Shown one piece after another: positions 25,262 through 34,375 of a stretch of 64,000 nt of DNA. The notes beneath the pieces are model-generated. The model worked only from the letters and a program-made list of their open reading frames with translations. It had not been told where the DNA came from and searched no databases. Made by a program: the position numbers and the translations under genes. Every line of letters starts with the position of its first letter. Within the stretch, counting starts at the first letter, position 1. The DNA is from Pseudomonas berkeleyensis (GTDB lineage: Bacteria; Pseudomonadota; Gammaproteobacteria; Pseudomonadales; Pseudomonadaceae): assembly GCF_014109765.1 (NCBI RefSeq), contig NZ_CP059139.1, positions 1,054,001 to 1,118,000 of the forward strand, read 5' to 3'.

Positions 25262-25894
25262 GTGTTGCTCAGTCGCGAAACCCCTCTTTTCATTCAAGGC
25301 CCTGTGGGCCAACTCGAATCCCTTCTGCTGGAGGTGCCGGACGCCCGAGGCGTGGCGCTGATCTGCCATCCCAACCCGATACAGGGCGGCACCATGCTCA
25401 ACAAGGTGGTGTCCACTCTGCAGCGCACGGCACGCGACTGTGGGTATCACACATTGCGTTTCAATTATCGCGGCGTTGGCGCCAGTGCCGGCAGCCATGA
25501 CATGGGCACCGGCGAAGTGGACGACGCCGAAGCCGTCGCCGCCTGGCTCAAGGAGGAATACCCGAACCTGCCCATCACCCTGCTGGGCTTTTCCTTCGGC
25601 GGCTTCGTCGCCGCTGCGCTGGGCGCGCGCCTGGAAGCGCAGGGGCAGGTGCCGAGCAAGCTGTTCATGGTGGCGCCGGCGGTGCATCGCCTGACCACAG
25701 AGACGCCGCCGGCCAGCCAGTGTCCGCTGGTGGTGATCCAGCCCGATGCTGACGAAGTGGTCGAGCCGCAGGCCGTGTACGCCTGGTCGGCCAATCTCGG
25801 GCGTGCCCACGAGCTGCTGAAAGTGGCAGAATGCGGTCACTTTTTTCACGGCAAGCTGACGGATCTGAAGGAAGTTCTTCTGCCGCGTCTGTGA
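25262..25894 (+). CDS. Small alpha/beta hydrolase (dienelactone-hydrolase-like)
   Basis: A 210-residue cytoplasmic hydrolase with a GTG start and CGGAG four bases upstream. RGVALICHPNPIQGGTMLNKVV is characteristic of this short family (oxyanion region), the nucleophile elbow is GFSFGG, the acid residue is in VIQPDADEVVEP and the catalytic His is in VAECGHFFHG. Substrate unknown. It precedes trpS with a paired GTAGGGTGCGC repeat between, so it is probably transcribed separately. Confidence 0.88.
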   Translation: MLLSRETPLFIQGPVGQLESLLLEVPDARGVALICHPNPIQGGTMLNKVVSTLQRTARDCGYHTLRFNYRGVGASAGSHDMGTGEVDDAEAVAAWLKEEYPNLPITLLGFSFGGFVAAALGARLEAQGQVPSKLFMVAPAVHRLTTETPPASQCPLVVIQPDADEVVEPQAVYAWSANLGRAHELLKVAECGHFFHGKLTDLKEVLLPRL

Positions 25895-25901
25895 GTTTGG
25901 C

Positions 25902-25952
25902 GTAGGGTGCGCCGTGCGCACCTGCATGTGTGGTGCGCGCGGCGCACCCTAC
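25902..25952. repeat. Paired inverted TAGGGTGCGC repeats
   Basis: Two head-to-head copies of the unit: GTAGGGTGCGCCGTGCGCACC at 25902-25922 and its near-perfect inverse at 25932-25952 (GGTGCGC...GCACCCTAC). The spacer is nine bases. Each copy also folds on itself. This is the cleanest member of the window's repeat family. Confidence 0.75.
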
Positions 25953-26031
25953 GATCAATCTGGCATTCAAGGCGTCCCGCGGCCCTGGCTCGCGCGATCA
26001 GCGGAATAGTTCAAGCAAAGCGAATCTGATC

Positions 26032-27378
26032 ATGACCACCCGTATCCTCACCGGTATCACTACCACCGGCACGCCGCACCTGGGCAACTACGCTGGCGCC
26101 ATCCGTCCGGCCATCGTCGCCAGCCGCGACCCGCAGATGGACTCGTTCTACTTCCTCGCCGACTACCACGCGCTGATCAAGTGCGATGACCCGGCACGCA
26201 TCCAGCGTTCGCGCCTGGAGATCGCCGCCACCTGGCTGGCACTGGGCCTGGATACCGACAAGGCGACCTTCTACCGCCAGTCCGATATCCCCGAGATTCC
26301 CGAGCTGTGCTGGCTGCTGACCTGCGTGGCTGGCAAGGGTCTGCTCAACCGTGCCCACGCCTACAAGGCCTCGGTGGACAAGAACGTCGAAGCGGGTGAA
26401 GACCCGGATGCCGGCGTGACCATGGGCCTGTTCAGCTACCCGGTGCTGATGGCCGCGGACATCCTGATGTTCAACGCGCAGAAGGTGCCGGTTGGCCGTG
26501 ACCAGATTCAGCACGTGGAGATGGCCCGCGACATCGGCCAGCGTTTCAACCACCTGTTCGGCAAGGGCAAGGATCTGTTCGTCCTGCCCGAGGTGGTGAT
26601 CGAGGAGGAGGTGGCCACGCTGCCCGGTCTCGACGGACGCAAGATGAGCAAGAGCTACGACAACACCATCCCGCTGTTCGGCACCGCCAAGCAGCTCAAG
26701 GACGCCGTGGCGCGCATCGTCACCGACTCCAAGCTGCCGGGTGAGCCCAAGGATGCCGAAGGCTCGCATCTGTTCACCCTGTACCAGGCCTTCGCCAGTC
26801 ACGCGCAGCAGGCCGAGTTCCGTTCCGAGCTGGAAGGCGGCCTGGCCTGGGGCGAGGCGAAGAATCGCCTGTACCAGTTGCTCGAAGACACCTTGGGCGA
26901 GGCGCGCGAGCGCTACAACGCGCTGATCGCCAAGCCGGCCGACCTGGAGGATATCCTCCTCGCTGGCGCCACCAAGGCACGCAAGATCGCCACGCCGTTC
27001 CTTGGCGAGCTGCGCGAGGCGGTTGGGCTGCGCTCGTTCCGCGAGCAGGTGCAGGTGGCCGCTGGCGAGAAGAAAAAAGCTGCCAAGAGCGCGCGCTTCG
27101 TCAGCTTTCGCGATGACGACGGCAGCTTCCGCTTCCGCTTGCTGGATGCCGATGGCGAGCAACTGCTGCTGTCGAAGTCCTTCGCCGATGGCAAGTCTGC
27201 CGGCATGATCAACAAGCGCCTGCAATCCGGTGAGCCATTGGATGTGCGCGCCGAAGGCCAGGTGTTCTCGGTATGGATCGATGGCGAGAACGTGGCCAGC
27301 AGCCCCGAGTTCGCTGATGGTCAGGCGCTGGAAGCCGCTGTCGCCCGCCTGCGCGAGGCGCTGGCGCCGCAGGAGTGA
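26032..27378 (+). CDS. trpS: Tryptophan--tRNA ligase, long form
   Basis: A 448-residue class I aminoacyl-tRNA synthetase. The HIGH-type motif is in [11 protein letters not shown] and the KMSKS motif in [11 protein letters not shown]. The catalytic and anticodon-binding parts end near residue 340. An extra about 100-residue tail ([22 protein letters not shown]...) is absent from the 334-residue E. coli type and resembles DUF1508/YegP-like repeats (inference). The ATG at 26032 starts the conserved [13 protein letters not shown]; the longer frame runs back through repeat sequence. Confidence 0.95.
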   Translation: MTTRILTGITTTGTPHLGNYAGAIRPAIVASRDPQMDSFYFLADYHALIKCDDPARIQRSRLEIAATWLALGLDTDKATFYRQSDIPEIPELCWLLTCVAGKGLLNRAHAYKASVDKNVEAGEDPDAGVTMGLFSYPVLMAADILMFNAQKVPVGRDQIQHVEMARDIGQRFNHLFGKGKDLFVLPEVVIEEEVATLPGLDGRKMSKSYDNTIPLFGTAKQLKDAVARIVTDSKLPGEPKDAEGSHLFTLYQAFASHAQQAEFRSELEGGLAWGEAKNRLYQLLEDTLGEARERYNALIAKPADLEDILLAGATKARKIATPFLGELREAVGLRSFREQVQVAAGEKKKAAKSARFVSFRDDDGSFRFRLLDADGEQLLLSKSFADGKSAGMINKRLQSGEPLDVRAEGQVFSVWIDGENVASSPEFADGQALEAAVARLREALAPQE

Positions 27379-27390
27379 GATGCTTTTGCT

Positions 27391-27495
27391 CCCCTCTCCC
27401 GCTTGCGGGAGAGGGGCTGGGGGAGAGGGTTGTCCAGTGTACCGAGTCGTCGGCCTGCCCTCTCCCCGACCCTCTCCCATAAATGGGAGAGGGGG
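27391..27495. repeat. CCCTCTCCC / GGGAGAGGG palindromic repeat element
   Basis: The left hairpin is CCCCTCTCCCGC/GCGGGAGAGGGG (27391-27402 with 27405-27416). The right hairpin is CCCTCTCCCAT/ATGGGAGAGGG around 27470-27493. The two are oriented as inverted copies, with GGCTGGGGGAGAGGG after the first and its complement before the second. This is a widespread gammaproteobacterial intergenic repeat and probably a non-autonomous element. Confidence 0.75.
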
Positions 27496-27522
27496 TGCCT
27501 CGCTCGCACCGATTGCCAATCA

Positions 27523-27555
27523 ACGGGGGCGTCGCTAAAGTGACGCCCCCGTTTT
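27523..27555 (+). terminator. trpS terminator
   Basis: A 10-bp stem CGGGGGCGTC/GACGCCCCCG with an 8-base loop followed by TTTT, immediately after the palindromic repeat and before zapE. Confidence 0.85.
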
Positions 27556-27575
27556 ACTTGCCCGGCTAACGAATC

Positions 27576-28670
27576 ATGACCCCCTTAGAGCGTTATCAGG
27601 CCGATCTCAAGCGGCCCGACTTCTTCCATGATGCGGCCCAGGAAAATGCTGTCCGCCATCTGCAGCGTCTGTACGACGAGCTGATTGCGCGCGACCAGAG
27701 CAAATCCGGGTTGATGGGCAAGCTGTTTGGCAAGAAGCCGCAGGGGCCGGTCAAGGGCCTGTATTTCTGGGGCGGCGTCGGTCGTGGCAAGACCTACCTG
27801 GTCGACACCTTCTTCGATGCGCTGCCGTTCGAGCAGAAGATGCGCACGCACTTCCACCGCTTCATGAAGCGTGTGCACGAGGAGATGAAGACCCTCAAGG
27901 GCGAGAAGAACCCGCTGACCATCATCGGCAAGCGTTTCGCCGACGAGGCGCGGGTGATCTGCTTCGACGAGTTCTTCGTCAGCGACATCACCGATGCCAT
28001 GATTCTCGCCACGCTGATGGAAGAGCTGTTCAAGAACGGCGTTTCCCTGGTGGCTACGTCCAACATCGTGCCGGACGGTCTGTACAAGGATGGTCTGCAG
28101 CGTGCGCGCTTCCTGCCGGCTATCGCTCTGCTCAAGCAGCACACCGACATCGTCAACGTCGACAGCGGCGTCGACTATCGTCTGCGCGCGCTGGAACAGG
28201 CCGAGCTGTTCCACTTCCCCCTCGGCCCGGCTGCCGAGGAAAGCCTGCTGACCAGCTTCCGCAGCCTGCTACCCGATTGCACTCATATGGTGGAAAACGA
28301 GGCGCTGATGATCGAGAACCGCGCGATCAACGCCGTGCGGGTGTGCGAGGACGTCGCCTGGTTCGAGTTCCGTGAGCTGTGCGATGGCCCGCGCAGCCAG
28401 AACGACTACATCGAGCTGGGCAAGATCTTCCATGCGGTGATCCTGGCCAACGTCGAGCAGATGAGCGTGGCCAAGGACGACATGGCGCGACGCTTCATCA
28501 ACCTGGTGGACGAGTTCTACGACCGCAACGTCAAGCTGATCATCTCCGCGGAAGTGGAACTCAAGGATCTCTACACTGGCGGCCGTCTGAGCTTCGAGTT
28601 CCAGCGTACGCTGAGCCGCCTGCTGGAAATGCAATCGCACGAATTCCTCTCGCGCCCACACCGGCCCTGA
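27576..28670 (+). CDS. zapE: Cell division protein ZapE (AFG1-like ATPase)
   Basis: A 364-residue P-loop ATPase. Walker A is in YFWGGVGRGKTYLVD, Walker B in ARVICFDEFFVSDITDA, and the arginine-bearing GLYKDGLQRARFLPAI stretch is typical of the AFG1/YhcM family. ZapE associates with FtsZ and helps constriction under stress in E. coli. The length (about 370) is normal. It is bounded by terminators on both sides and so is monocistronic. The gene order trpS-zapE is conserved in pseudomonads. Confidence 0.94.
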   Translation: MTPLERYQADLKRPDFFHDAAQENAVRHLQRLYDELIARDQSKSGLMGKLFGKKPQGPVKGLYFWGGVGRGKTYLVDTFFDALPFEQKMRTHFHRFMKRVHEEMKTLKGEKNPLTIIGKRFADEARVICFDEFFVSDITDAMILATLMEELFKNGVSLVATSNIVPDGLYKDGLQRARFLPAIALLKQHTDIVNVDSGVDYRLRALEQAELFHFPLGPAAEESLLTSFRSLLPDCTHMVENEALMIENRAINAVRVCEDVAWFEFRELCDGPRSQNDYIELGKIFHAVILANVEQMSVAKDDMARRFINLVDEFYDRNVKLIISAEVELKDLYTGGRLSFEFQRTLSRLLEMQSHEFLSRPHRP

Positions 28671-28684
28671 CGGAAGGCGATATG

Positions 28685-28713
28685 AAAAAGGCGACCCACA
28701 AGGTCGCCTTTTT
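28685..28713. terminator. Bidirectional terminator after zapE
   Basis: AAAAA, GGCGACC, loop CACAA, GGTCGCC, TTTTT: a perfect 7-bp stem flanked by A and T runs that would stop transcription from both zapE and the convergent gene at 28805-29767. Confidence 0.9.
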
Positions 28714-28731
28714 CATTGGTGCTACTTGCCC

Positions 28732-28754
28732 GTAGGGTGCGCCGTGCGCACCGA
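28732..28754. repeat. GTAGGGTGCGC hairpin repeat, single copy
   Basis: GTAGGGTGCGCCGTGCGCACC followed by GAG, matching the 3472 copy over 22 bases including the flanking CGAG. It lies between convergent genes. Confidence 0.7.
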
Positions 28755-28804
28755 GACCTTGGATATTTGCGGCTTATTCAGTGCGCGCCCCTCCGCTCGG
28801 CCTT

Positions 28805-29767
28805 TCAGTTCTTCGCCAGCTTCTGCTGGTGCTGGGCGAGGATTTTCTGCGCATGCGCCACCTCCAGCGCCTCCATGGCGCTGATCGGTTTTATCGCCAC
28901 GGCGCGCTTGAGATGCTCGATGACCTTGTCTTCTTCGTCATCGCCGTACACGTAGGTCAGCGCATTGGCATATTCGTAATGGCCGATAGGCAAGTCGTCA
29001 CGGGCCTGAAAGCTGCGCTGGAAGTACTTCTCCATGTTGTCCGCACTGACGCCGTAGGTCATCTTGCCCACCAGCTTGCCGACCTTGCGGATCACACCGG
29101 CTTCATAGCCGCCGTAAAGCGCCAGGGCGAAGGGCTGTTGTGGCTGCTTGACCAGCAGCGCCTTGAGTTCGTCGGGAATCTGCGAGGTGTAGCCGCGCTT
29201 GAGCACCACGGGCACTGACAGCTCCTCGCCGAGGCGCGCCTTGGCGTAGACGCGGCCGAACTGCGCGACGATGTCCGCCTGTATCAGTTCGCCTGCCTCG
29301 TCGGTATAGGTGATCACCTCTTCGAGCAGGCGATGTTTCTCGTTCTGATCCGGCACCAGAAACATGGCGTAGATCACCTGAGCGAACATCGCCGGAACCT
29401 GCCCGCCGACGCCGAGGGCCAGGCCCTGCTCCTTGGCCTGGGCAAAGTCGCCACGGAACATCAGGCGCCAGACCTCCTGCAGCTTCTGTGCGTAAAGCTC
29501 GGCTTCTTCCGGCTTGCCGGTAAAGCCGGTGCCGGCAGCGACGGTTTTCTCCAGGGCTTGCGGGTGGCGGGTGGCCATGTTCACCACCCAGTCGGCATCG
29601 GGGAAGGGGTAATCGCCAAAGCCGCGAGTCAGTTGCGGCCAGGCCTGGCGCAGCTTGTCGCCGCTGTAGTCGTAGGCGCTCTGGTCGAGCGGGAAGGGTT
29701 TCCAGTTGTCGGCGGCTGCAGCGCTGAGGCTGCAGGTGGCAAGCAGGGCAATCAATAAACGGCGCAT
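28805..29767 (-). CDS. Secreted helical-repeat (TPR-like) protein, function unknown
   Basis: A 320-residue protein with a cleavable signal peptide (MRRLLIALLATCSLSAAAA), so probably periplasmic. The mature part is alpha-helical, with repeat-like helices (YAQKLQEVWRLMFRGDFAQAKEQGLALG, FGRVYAKARLGEE, VIEHLKRAVAIKPISAMEALEVAHAQKIL) resembling degenerate TPR units. It is a conserved pseudomonad type of protein, with no activity I can assign. The ATG at 29767 is chosen over 29800 because it begins the signal peptide. A bidirectional terminator separates it from zapE. Confidence 0.75.
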   Translation of the reverse strand: MRRLLIALLATCSLSAAAADNWKPFPLDQSAYDYSGDKLRQAWPQLTRGFGDYPFPDADWVVNMATRHPQALEKTVAAGTGFTGKPEEAELYAQKLQEVWRLMFRGDFAQAKEQGLALGVGGQVPAMFAQVIYAMFLVPDQNEKHRLLEEVITYTDEAGELIQADIVAQFGRVYAKARLGEELSVPVVLKRGYTSQIPDELKALLVKQPQQPFALALYGGYEAGVIRKVGKLVGKMTYGVSADNMEKYFQRSFQARDDLPIGHYEYANALTYVYGDDEEDKVIEHLKRAVAIKPISAMEALEVAHAQKILAQHQQKLAKN

Positions 29768-29888
29768 GGCGGTGAACCTGTTGTTGTTATCTTCGCTCAC
29801 CGATCATAGGGCGCTGCCGCAAGGCGCCAACCTAACCAAGGGTGGGCTGGCGCTTTGCCTGCCGCTTGAAACCGGGCCGCAGCGGTAT

Positions 29889-30896
29889 TCAGGCCTGGGT
29901 GTCTTTCTGCTGGAACTGGCGGCGGTACTGATTGGGTGACAACTCGGTGTGCTGGCGAAACAGCCGGGCGAAGAAGCTCGCATCGTCGTAGCCCACTTCG
30001 TAGCTGATGGTCTTGATGCTCTTGCGGGTGGAGGAGAGCAGGCTCTTGGCGGTTTCGATGCGCAGGCGCTGCAGATAGTGCAGTGGCTTGTCTCCTGTCG
30101 CCCCTTGGAAGCGGCGCATGAAGTTGCGAATGCTCATGCCGTGCTCGCGCGCCACGTCCTCGAAGCGAAACTTGTCGGCGTAGTGCTCTTCCAGCCAGTG
30201 CTGGATCTGCAGCACGGTGACGTCCTGATGCAGCTTCTGCCCACCGAAGCCGATGCGCCCTGGCGTATAGCTGCGTTGCACCTCGTAGAGGATGTCGCGT
30301 GCCACGCCCTGGGCCACGCCGGCTCCGCAGTAACGCTCGATCATGTAGATGTAGAGGTCGCAGGCCGAGGTGACGCCGCCGGCGCAATACAGGTTGTCGG
30401 CGTCGGACAGGTGCTTGTCCGGATTCAACTGCACCTTGGGGAAGCGCTCGGTGAATTCGCGAAAGAAGCGCCAGTAGGTGGTCGCTTCCTTGCCGTCGAG
30501 CAGGCCGGCCTCGGCCATCCAGAACACGCCGGTGGCTTCGCCGCAGATCGCCGTACCTGCGGCATGGCGGCTACGTAGCCAGTCCAGTACCTGCGGGTAG
30601 CGTTTGCACAGGGCGTCGAAGTCGTCCCAGAAGGCGGGCAGGATGATCACATCGCAGGTATCGAGGCCGCCGTCCACCGGCAGGCGTACATTGCTGAAGC
30701 TGTTCACGGGGAGGCCATCCGGGCTGACCAGATGGATTTCGAACGGCGGCTCAAAGCCTAGCCCCTGCTGCTTGGCATAACGAATGCCGGCCATGTGGAA
30801 GAAGTCCTTGGCCTGCATCAGGGTGGAGGCGAATACGCCATCGGTGGCGAGAATGCTGACACGGCGTAGGGCTACGCGCGGCTGTGGGATAACCAT
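29889..30896 (-). CDS. GlxA-family transcriptional regulator (DJ-1/PfpI plus AraC HTH)
   Basis: A 335-residue regulator. Residues about 10-195 form a DJ-1/PfpI (class I amidotransferase-like) sensing domain with the elbow GTAICGEATGVFWMAEAGLLDGKEATTYW. Residues about 225-325 form an AraC/XylS double helix-turn-helix (LEEHYADKFRFEDVAREHGMSIRNFMRRFQGATGDKPLHYLQRLRIE). Members control amine, amino acid or betaine catabolism in Pseudomonas; the ligand here is unknown. It diverges from the acyl-CoA dehydrogenase gene with a dyad between. Confidence 0.9.
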   Translation of the reverse strand: MVIPQPRVALRRVSILATDGVFASTLMQAKDFFHMAGIRYAKQQGLGFEPPFEIHLVSPDGLPVNSFSNVRLPVDGGLDTCDVIILPAFWDDFDALCKRYPQVLDWLRSRHAAGTAICGEATGVFWMAEAGLLDGKEATTYWRFFREFTERFPKVQLNPDKHLSDADNLYCAGGVTSACDLYIYMIERYCGAGVAQGVARDILYEVQRSYTPGRIGFGGQKLHQDVTVLQIQHWLEEHYADKFRFEDVAREHGMSIRNFMRRFQGATGDKPLHYLQRLRIETAKSLLSSTRKSIKTISYEVGYDDASFFARLFRQHTELSPNQYRRQFQQKDTQA

Positions 30897-30976
30897 GGGT
30901 ATTTATTCTTGTTCAAGGCTAAGTGGTCATGCAGCGGCTGGATCGTCTTATTTTTTGGCGCTTGTGTCCAGTGCGA

Positions 30977-30992
30977 CCAAGCGTTTGCTTGG
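30977..30992. promoter_or_regulatory. CCAAGC-GTTT-GCTTGG dyad in divergent promoter
   Basis: A perfect 6-bp inverted repeat with a 4-base centre, in the 144-base gap between the GlxA-family regulator and the acyl-CoA dehydrogenase. It lies 49 bases before the dehydrogenase ATG. It may be an operator for the regulator or simply a leader hairpin. Confidence 0.4.
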
Positions 30993-31040
30993 CTAAAGTC
31001 GAGGCCATGCTTTTTGTCCGCCTCAGACACAGGTAGTGCC

Positions 31041-32180
31041 ATGATCCCCAGAACGCTCTTCAGCTCCGACCATGAACTGTTCCGCGACAGCGTGCGCAAG
31101 TTTCTCGAACAGGAAGCGGTGCCTTATCACCATCAGTGGGAGAAGGATGGGCACATCGACCGTGCGTTGTGGAACAAGGCTGGGGAGGCCGGCATGCTCT
31201 GCTCGCATATCCCTGAGGAGTACGGTGGCATGGCGGCCGACTTCCTATACAGCACCGTGGTGATCGAGGAGATCGGTCGTCTGGGTCTGACCGGCATCGG
31301 TTTCTCCCTGCACTCGGACATCGTTGCGCCCTACATCCTGCATTACGGTAGCGAGGCGCAGAAGCAGCATTACCTGCCCAAGCTGGTGAGTGGTGAGATG
31401 GTCACCGCCATCGCCATGACCGAACCGGGCGCCGGTTCCGACCTGCAGGGCGTGAAGACCACTGCCGTGCTCGACGGCGACGAGTACGTGATCAATGGCT
31501 CGAAGACCTTCATCACCAATGGCTGGCTGGCCGATCTGGTGATCGTCGTCGCCAAGACTGACCCGAAAGCTGGTGCCAAGGGCACCAGCCTGTTCCTGGT
31601 CGAGACCAATACGCCGGGTTTCTCCAAGGGCAAGCGCCTGGAAAAGGTCGGCATGAAGGCGCAGGACACCTCCGAGCTGTTCTTCCAGGATGTACGTGTG
31701 CCCAAGGAGAATCTGCTGGGGCAACCGGGCATGGGCTTCGCCTACCTGATGCAGGAATTGCCACAGGAACGCCTGACCGTGGGTATCGGTGCTCTGGCCT
31801 CAGCCGAGGCGGCACTGCAGTGGACGCTGGACTACACCCGTGAGCGCAAGGCCTTCGGCAAGTCGGTATCGGACTTCCAGAATACGCGCTTCAAGCTGGC
31901 CGAGATGGCCACCGAGATACAGGTCGGTCGGGTGTTCGTCGATCGATGCCTGGAACTGCACTTGAATCGCAAGCTCGACGTGCCGACTGCCGCGATGCTC
32001 AAGTACTGGGGCACCGATCTGCAGTGCAAGGTGCTCGACGAATGCGTGCAGCTGCACGGCGGCTACGGCTTCATGTGGGAATACCCGGTGGCGCGTGCCT
32101 GGGCCGATGCGCGGGTGCAACGCATCTATGCCGGCACCAACGAGATCATGAAGGAGATCATCGCCCGCTCGTTGGTCTGA
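31041..32180 (+). CDS. Acyl-CoA dehydrogenase
   Basis: A 379-residue FAD-dependent acyl-CoA dehydrogenase (first oxidation step of beta-oxidation or branched-chain catabolism). The family signatures AMTEPGAGSDLQGVKTTAV and QLHGGYGFMWEYPVARAWADARVQRIYAGTNEIMKEIIA are both present. ACAD N-terminal, middle and C-terminal domains are in order, and the length is that of short/medium-chain or long-chain cytosolic enzymes. The ATG at 31041 starts the conserved IPRTLFSSDHELFRDSVRKF; the longer frame from 30909 covers the promoter region. Substrate chain length cannot be read. A terminator follows. Confidence 0.94.
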   Translation: MIPRTLFSSDHELFRDSVRKFLEQEAVPYHHQWEKDGHIDRALWNKAGEAGMLCSHIPEEYGGMAADFLYSTVVIEEIGRLGLTGIGFSLHSDIVAPYILHYGSEAQKQHYLPKLVSGEMVTAIAMTEPGAGSDLQGVKTTAVLDGDEYVINGSKTFITNGWLADLVIVVAKTDPKAGAKGTSLFLVETNTPGFSKGKRLEKVGMKAQDTSELFFQDVRVPKENLLGQPGMGFAYLMQELPQERLTVGIGALASAEAALQWTLDYTRERKAFGKSVSDFQNTRFKLAEMATEIQVGRVFVDRCLELHLNRKLDVPTAAMLKYWGTDLQCKVLDECVQLHGGYGFMWEYPVARAWADARVQRIYAGTNEIMKEIIARSLV

Positions 32181-32197
32181 GGCGGGTTGATGGCAAG

Positions 32198-32224
32198 AAA
32201 AAGCCCGGCAATGCCGGGCTTTTT
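32198..32224. terminator. Bidirectional terminator after acyl-CoA dehydrogenase
   Basis: A-run, AGCCCGGCA, single-base loop A, TGCCGGGCT, TTTT: the perfect stem lies between the convergent dehydrogenase and aldo/keto reductase genes and could serve both. Confidence 0.85.
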
Positions 32225-32238
32225 CGTTGCGCTCTGAG

Positions 32239-33276
32239 TCAGGGGGCCGGGTTAGGCTGCGCCTTGTGGATCGCCTCGATACCGGCAAGCACCTCCTCGG
32301 AGAGCTTCAGCTCGGCGCTGGCCAGGTTGCTGTCCAGTTGCTCCAGGCTGGTTGCGCCGATGATGTTGCTGGTCACGAAGGGCTGTGCGGTAACGAAGGC
32401 CAGGGCCATCTGTGCCGGATCCAGGCCATGCTCACGCGCCAGGGCGACGTAGCGTGAACAGGCCGCTTCCGACTGCGGGTTGGTGTAGCGGGCGAAGCGG
32501 CTGAACAGGCTGATGCGTGCGCCTTGCGGGCGTGCGCCACCTTCGTACTTGCCGCTGAGCATGCCGAATGCCAGCGGCGAGTAGGCCAGCAGACCGCATT
32601 GTTCGCGAATCGCCACTTCCGCCAGGCCCACCTCGAAGCTGCGGTTGAGCAGGTTGTAGGGGTTCTGGATCGAGACTGCGCGCGGCCAGCCACGTTGTTC
32701 GGCCAGTTGCAGGAATTTCATTGCCCCCCACGGCGTCTCGTTGGACAGGCCGATATGGCGGATCTTGCCGGCTTTCACCTGCTCGTCGAGCACTTCCAGG
32801 GTTTCTTCTAGTGGCGTGAAATCGACGTCCTGGTGGCGATAGCCGAGCTGGCCGAAGAAGTTGGTCGGGCGCTCTGGCCAGTGCAGCTGGTACAGGTCGA
32901 TCCAGTCGGTCTGCAGGCGTTTCAGGCTGGCGTCTAGCGCGGTGACGATGTGCGCGCGGTTGAACTTCAACTGGCCGTCACGGATATGGCTGATGCCATT
33001 GCCGGGGCCGGCGATCTTGCTGGCCAGAATCCAGTCGGCGCGGTCGCCGTGCTGCTTGAAGTAGTTGCCGATGATCTGTTCGGTCTTGCTGTAGGTCTCG
33101 GCGCGCGGCGGCACCGGATACATCTCGGCGGTATCGATGAAGTTGACGCCGCCGGCCTTGGCTCGCTCGATCTGGGCAAAGCCTTCGGCTTCGCTGTTCT
33201 GCTCGCCCCAGGTCATGCTGCCCAGGCACAGGGCGCTGACATCGAGATCGGTTCGGCCTAGCTTGCGGTATTCCAT
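32239..33276 (-). CDS. NADP(H)-dependent aldo/keto reductase (Tas-like)
   Basis: A 345-residue TIM-barrel reductase of the Tas/YajO branch. FIDTAEMYPVPPRAETYSKTEQIIGNYFK holds the catalytic Asp and Tyr, WILASKIAG the lysine, and LYQLHWPERPTNFFG the histidine. The NADP-binding tail with TSNIIGATSLEQLDSNLASAE is intact. The ATG at 33276 begins MEYRKLGRTDLDVSALCLG, preceded by AAGGGA. Earlier in-frame starts upstream lie in the promoter. The physiological carbonyl substrate is unknown; gene order before rplM matches P. aeruginosa. Confidence 0.93.
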   Translation of the reverse strand: MEYRKLGRTDLDVSALCLGSMTWGEQNSEAEGFAQIERAKAGGVNFIDTAEMYPVPPRAETYSKTEQIIGNYFKQHGDRADWILASKIAGPGNGISHIRDGQLKFNRAHIVTALDASLKRLQTDWIDLYQLHWPERPTNFFGQLGYRHQDVDFTPLEETLEVLDEQVKAGKIRHIGLSNETPWGAMKFLQLAEQRGWPRAVSIQNPYNLLNRSFEVGLAEVAIREQCGLLAYSPLAFGMLSGKYEGGARPQGARISLFSRFARYTNPQSEAACSRYVALAREHGLDPAQMALAFVTAQPFVTSNIIGATSLEQLDSNLASAELKLSEEVLAGIEAIHKAQPNPAP

Positions 33277-33452
33277 GAGGTGTTCCCTTGGCAAAAGAGC
33301 CATACAAGCAGGTTGAAATTTTTTTCGCAATCAGGATAATCCGCCACCTCTTTCTGCGGTGGAAGTGATGCGCCGCCTGCCGAAGAATCTTGCCGTACTG
33401 TGGACGCGCTGACCCGAGCCCCCGATAGCGTCCGTATGCGGCTGCCTTTGAC

Positions 33453-33481
33453 TTGTCAAAGTACGCACTATTCAGTAAGAT
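33453..33481 (+). promoter_or_regulatory. Sigma70 promoter of rplM-rpsI
   Basis: TTGTCA (33453-33458), 17-base spacer, TAAGAT (33476-33481). The leader that follows contains CCGCC and GGGCGG around 33482-33505 that can pair, a possible L13 autoregulatory structure. The remaining upstream gap (33277-33450) shows nothing else I can name. Confidence 0.65.
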
Positions 33482-33523
33482 CCGCCGTCTATTTTTGCTG
33501 GGCGGCCCCTGAGGCTATAAAGA

Positions 33524-33952
33524 ATGAAAACTTTTACTGCTAAACCGGAAACAGTAAAACGCGACTGGTTCGTCGTTGATGCTGCTGGCAAGACCCTGGG
33601 TCGTCTGGCCACCGAAATCGCGAGCCGTCTGCGTGGCAAGCACAAGCCTGAGTACACTCCTCACGTTGACACTGGCGACTACATCGTCGTGATCAATGCC
33701 GAGCAGGTACGTGTGACTGGTGCCAAGACCAGCGACAAAATGTACTACTCCCACTCCGGCTTCCCGGGCGGCATCAAAGAGATCAACTTCGAGAAGCTGA
33801 TCGCTCGTGCTCCTGAGCGCGTGATCGAGACCGCGGTCAAAGGCATGCTGCCGAAGAACCCGCTGGGTCGCGACATGTATCGTAAGCTGAAGGTGTACAA
33901 GGGTGCAGTTCACCCGCACACCGCTCAGCAGCCCCAAGAACTGAAGATTTAA
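33524..33952 (+). CDS. rplM: 50S ribosomal protein L13
   Basis: A 142-residue ribosomal protein with the family signature in [19 protein letters not shown], opening [20 protein letters not shown]. Length is the same as in E. coli. GAGG lies 11 bases upstream of the ATG. Its stop is 14 bases from the rpsI start; the two-gene order is universal. Confidence 0.99.
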   Translation: MKTFTAKPETVKRDWFVVDAAGKTLGRLATEIASRLRGKHKPEYTPHVDTGDYIVVINAEQVRVTGAKTSDKMYYSHSGFPGGIKEINFEKLIARAPERVIETAVKGMLPKNPLGRDMYRKLKVYKGAVHPHTAQQPQELKI

Positions 33953-33966
33953 CGGAATAGTTCATT

Positions 33967-34359
33967 ATGTCGGCGACTCAAAATTACGGCACTGGCCGTC
34001 GCAAGACCGCAACCGCGCGCGTTTTCCTGCGTCCGGGTACTGGTAACATCTCGATCAACAACCGCGCCCTGGATACCTTCTTCGGTCGTGAAACCGCTCG
34101 CATGGTCGTGCGTCAGCCGCTGGAGCTGACCGAGACCGTCGAGAAGTTCGACATCTTCGTCACCGTTGCTGGTGGTGGTGTCAGCGGTCAGGCTGGTGCG
34201 ATCCGTCACGGTATCACCCGCGCTCTGATCGAGTACGACGAGACCCTGCGCAGCCCGCTGCGTAAAGCCGGTTACGTCACTCGTGACGCCCGTGAAGTTG
34301 AGCGTAAGAAAGTCGGTCTGCGTAAAGCGCGTAAGCGTCCGCAGTACTCGAAGCGTTAA
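33967..34359 (+). CDS. rpsI: 30S ribosomal protein S9
   Basis: A 130-residue ribosomal protein with the conserved [14 protein letters not shown] start, [23 protein letters not shown] signature and the lysine/arginine-rich tail [12 protein letters not shown] that contacts P-site tRNA. A strong terminator follows. Confidence 0.99.
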   Translation: MSATQNYGTGRRKTATARVFLRPGTGNISINNRALDTFFGRETARMVVRQPLELTETVEKFDIFVTVAGGGVSGQAGAIRHGITRALIEYDETLRSPLRKAGYVTRDAREVERKKVGLRKARKRPQYSKR

Positions 34360-34375
34360 TCGCGTCTACGCTTGC

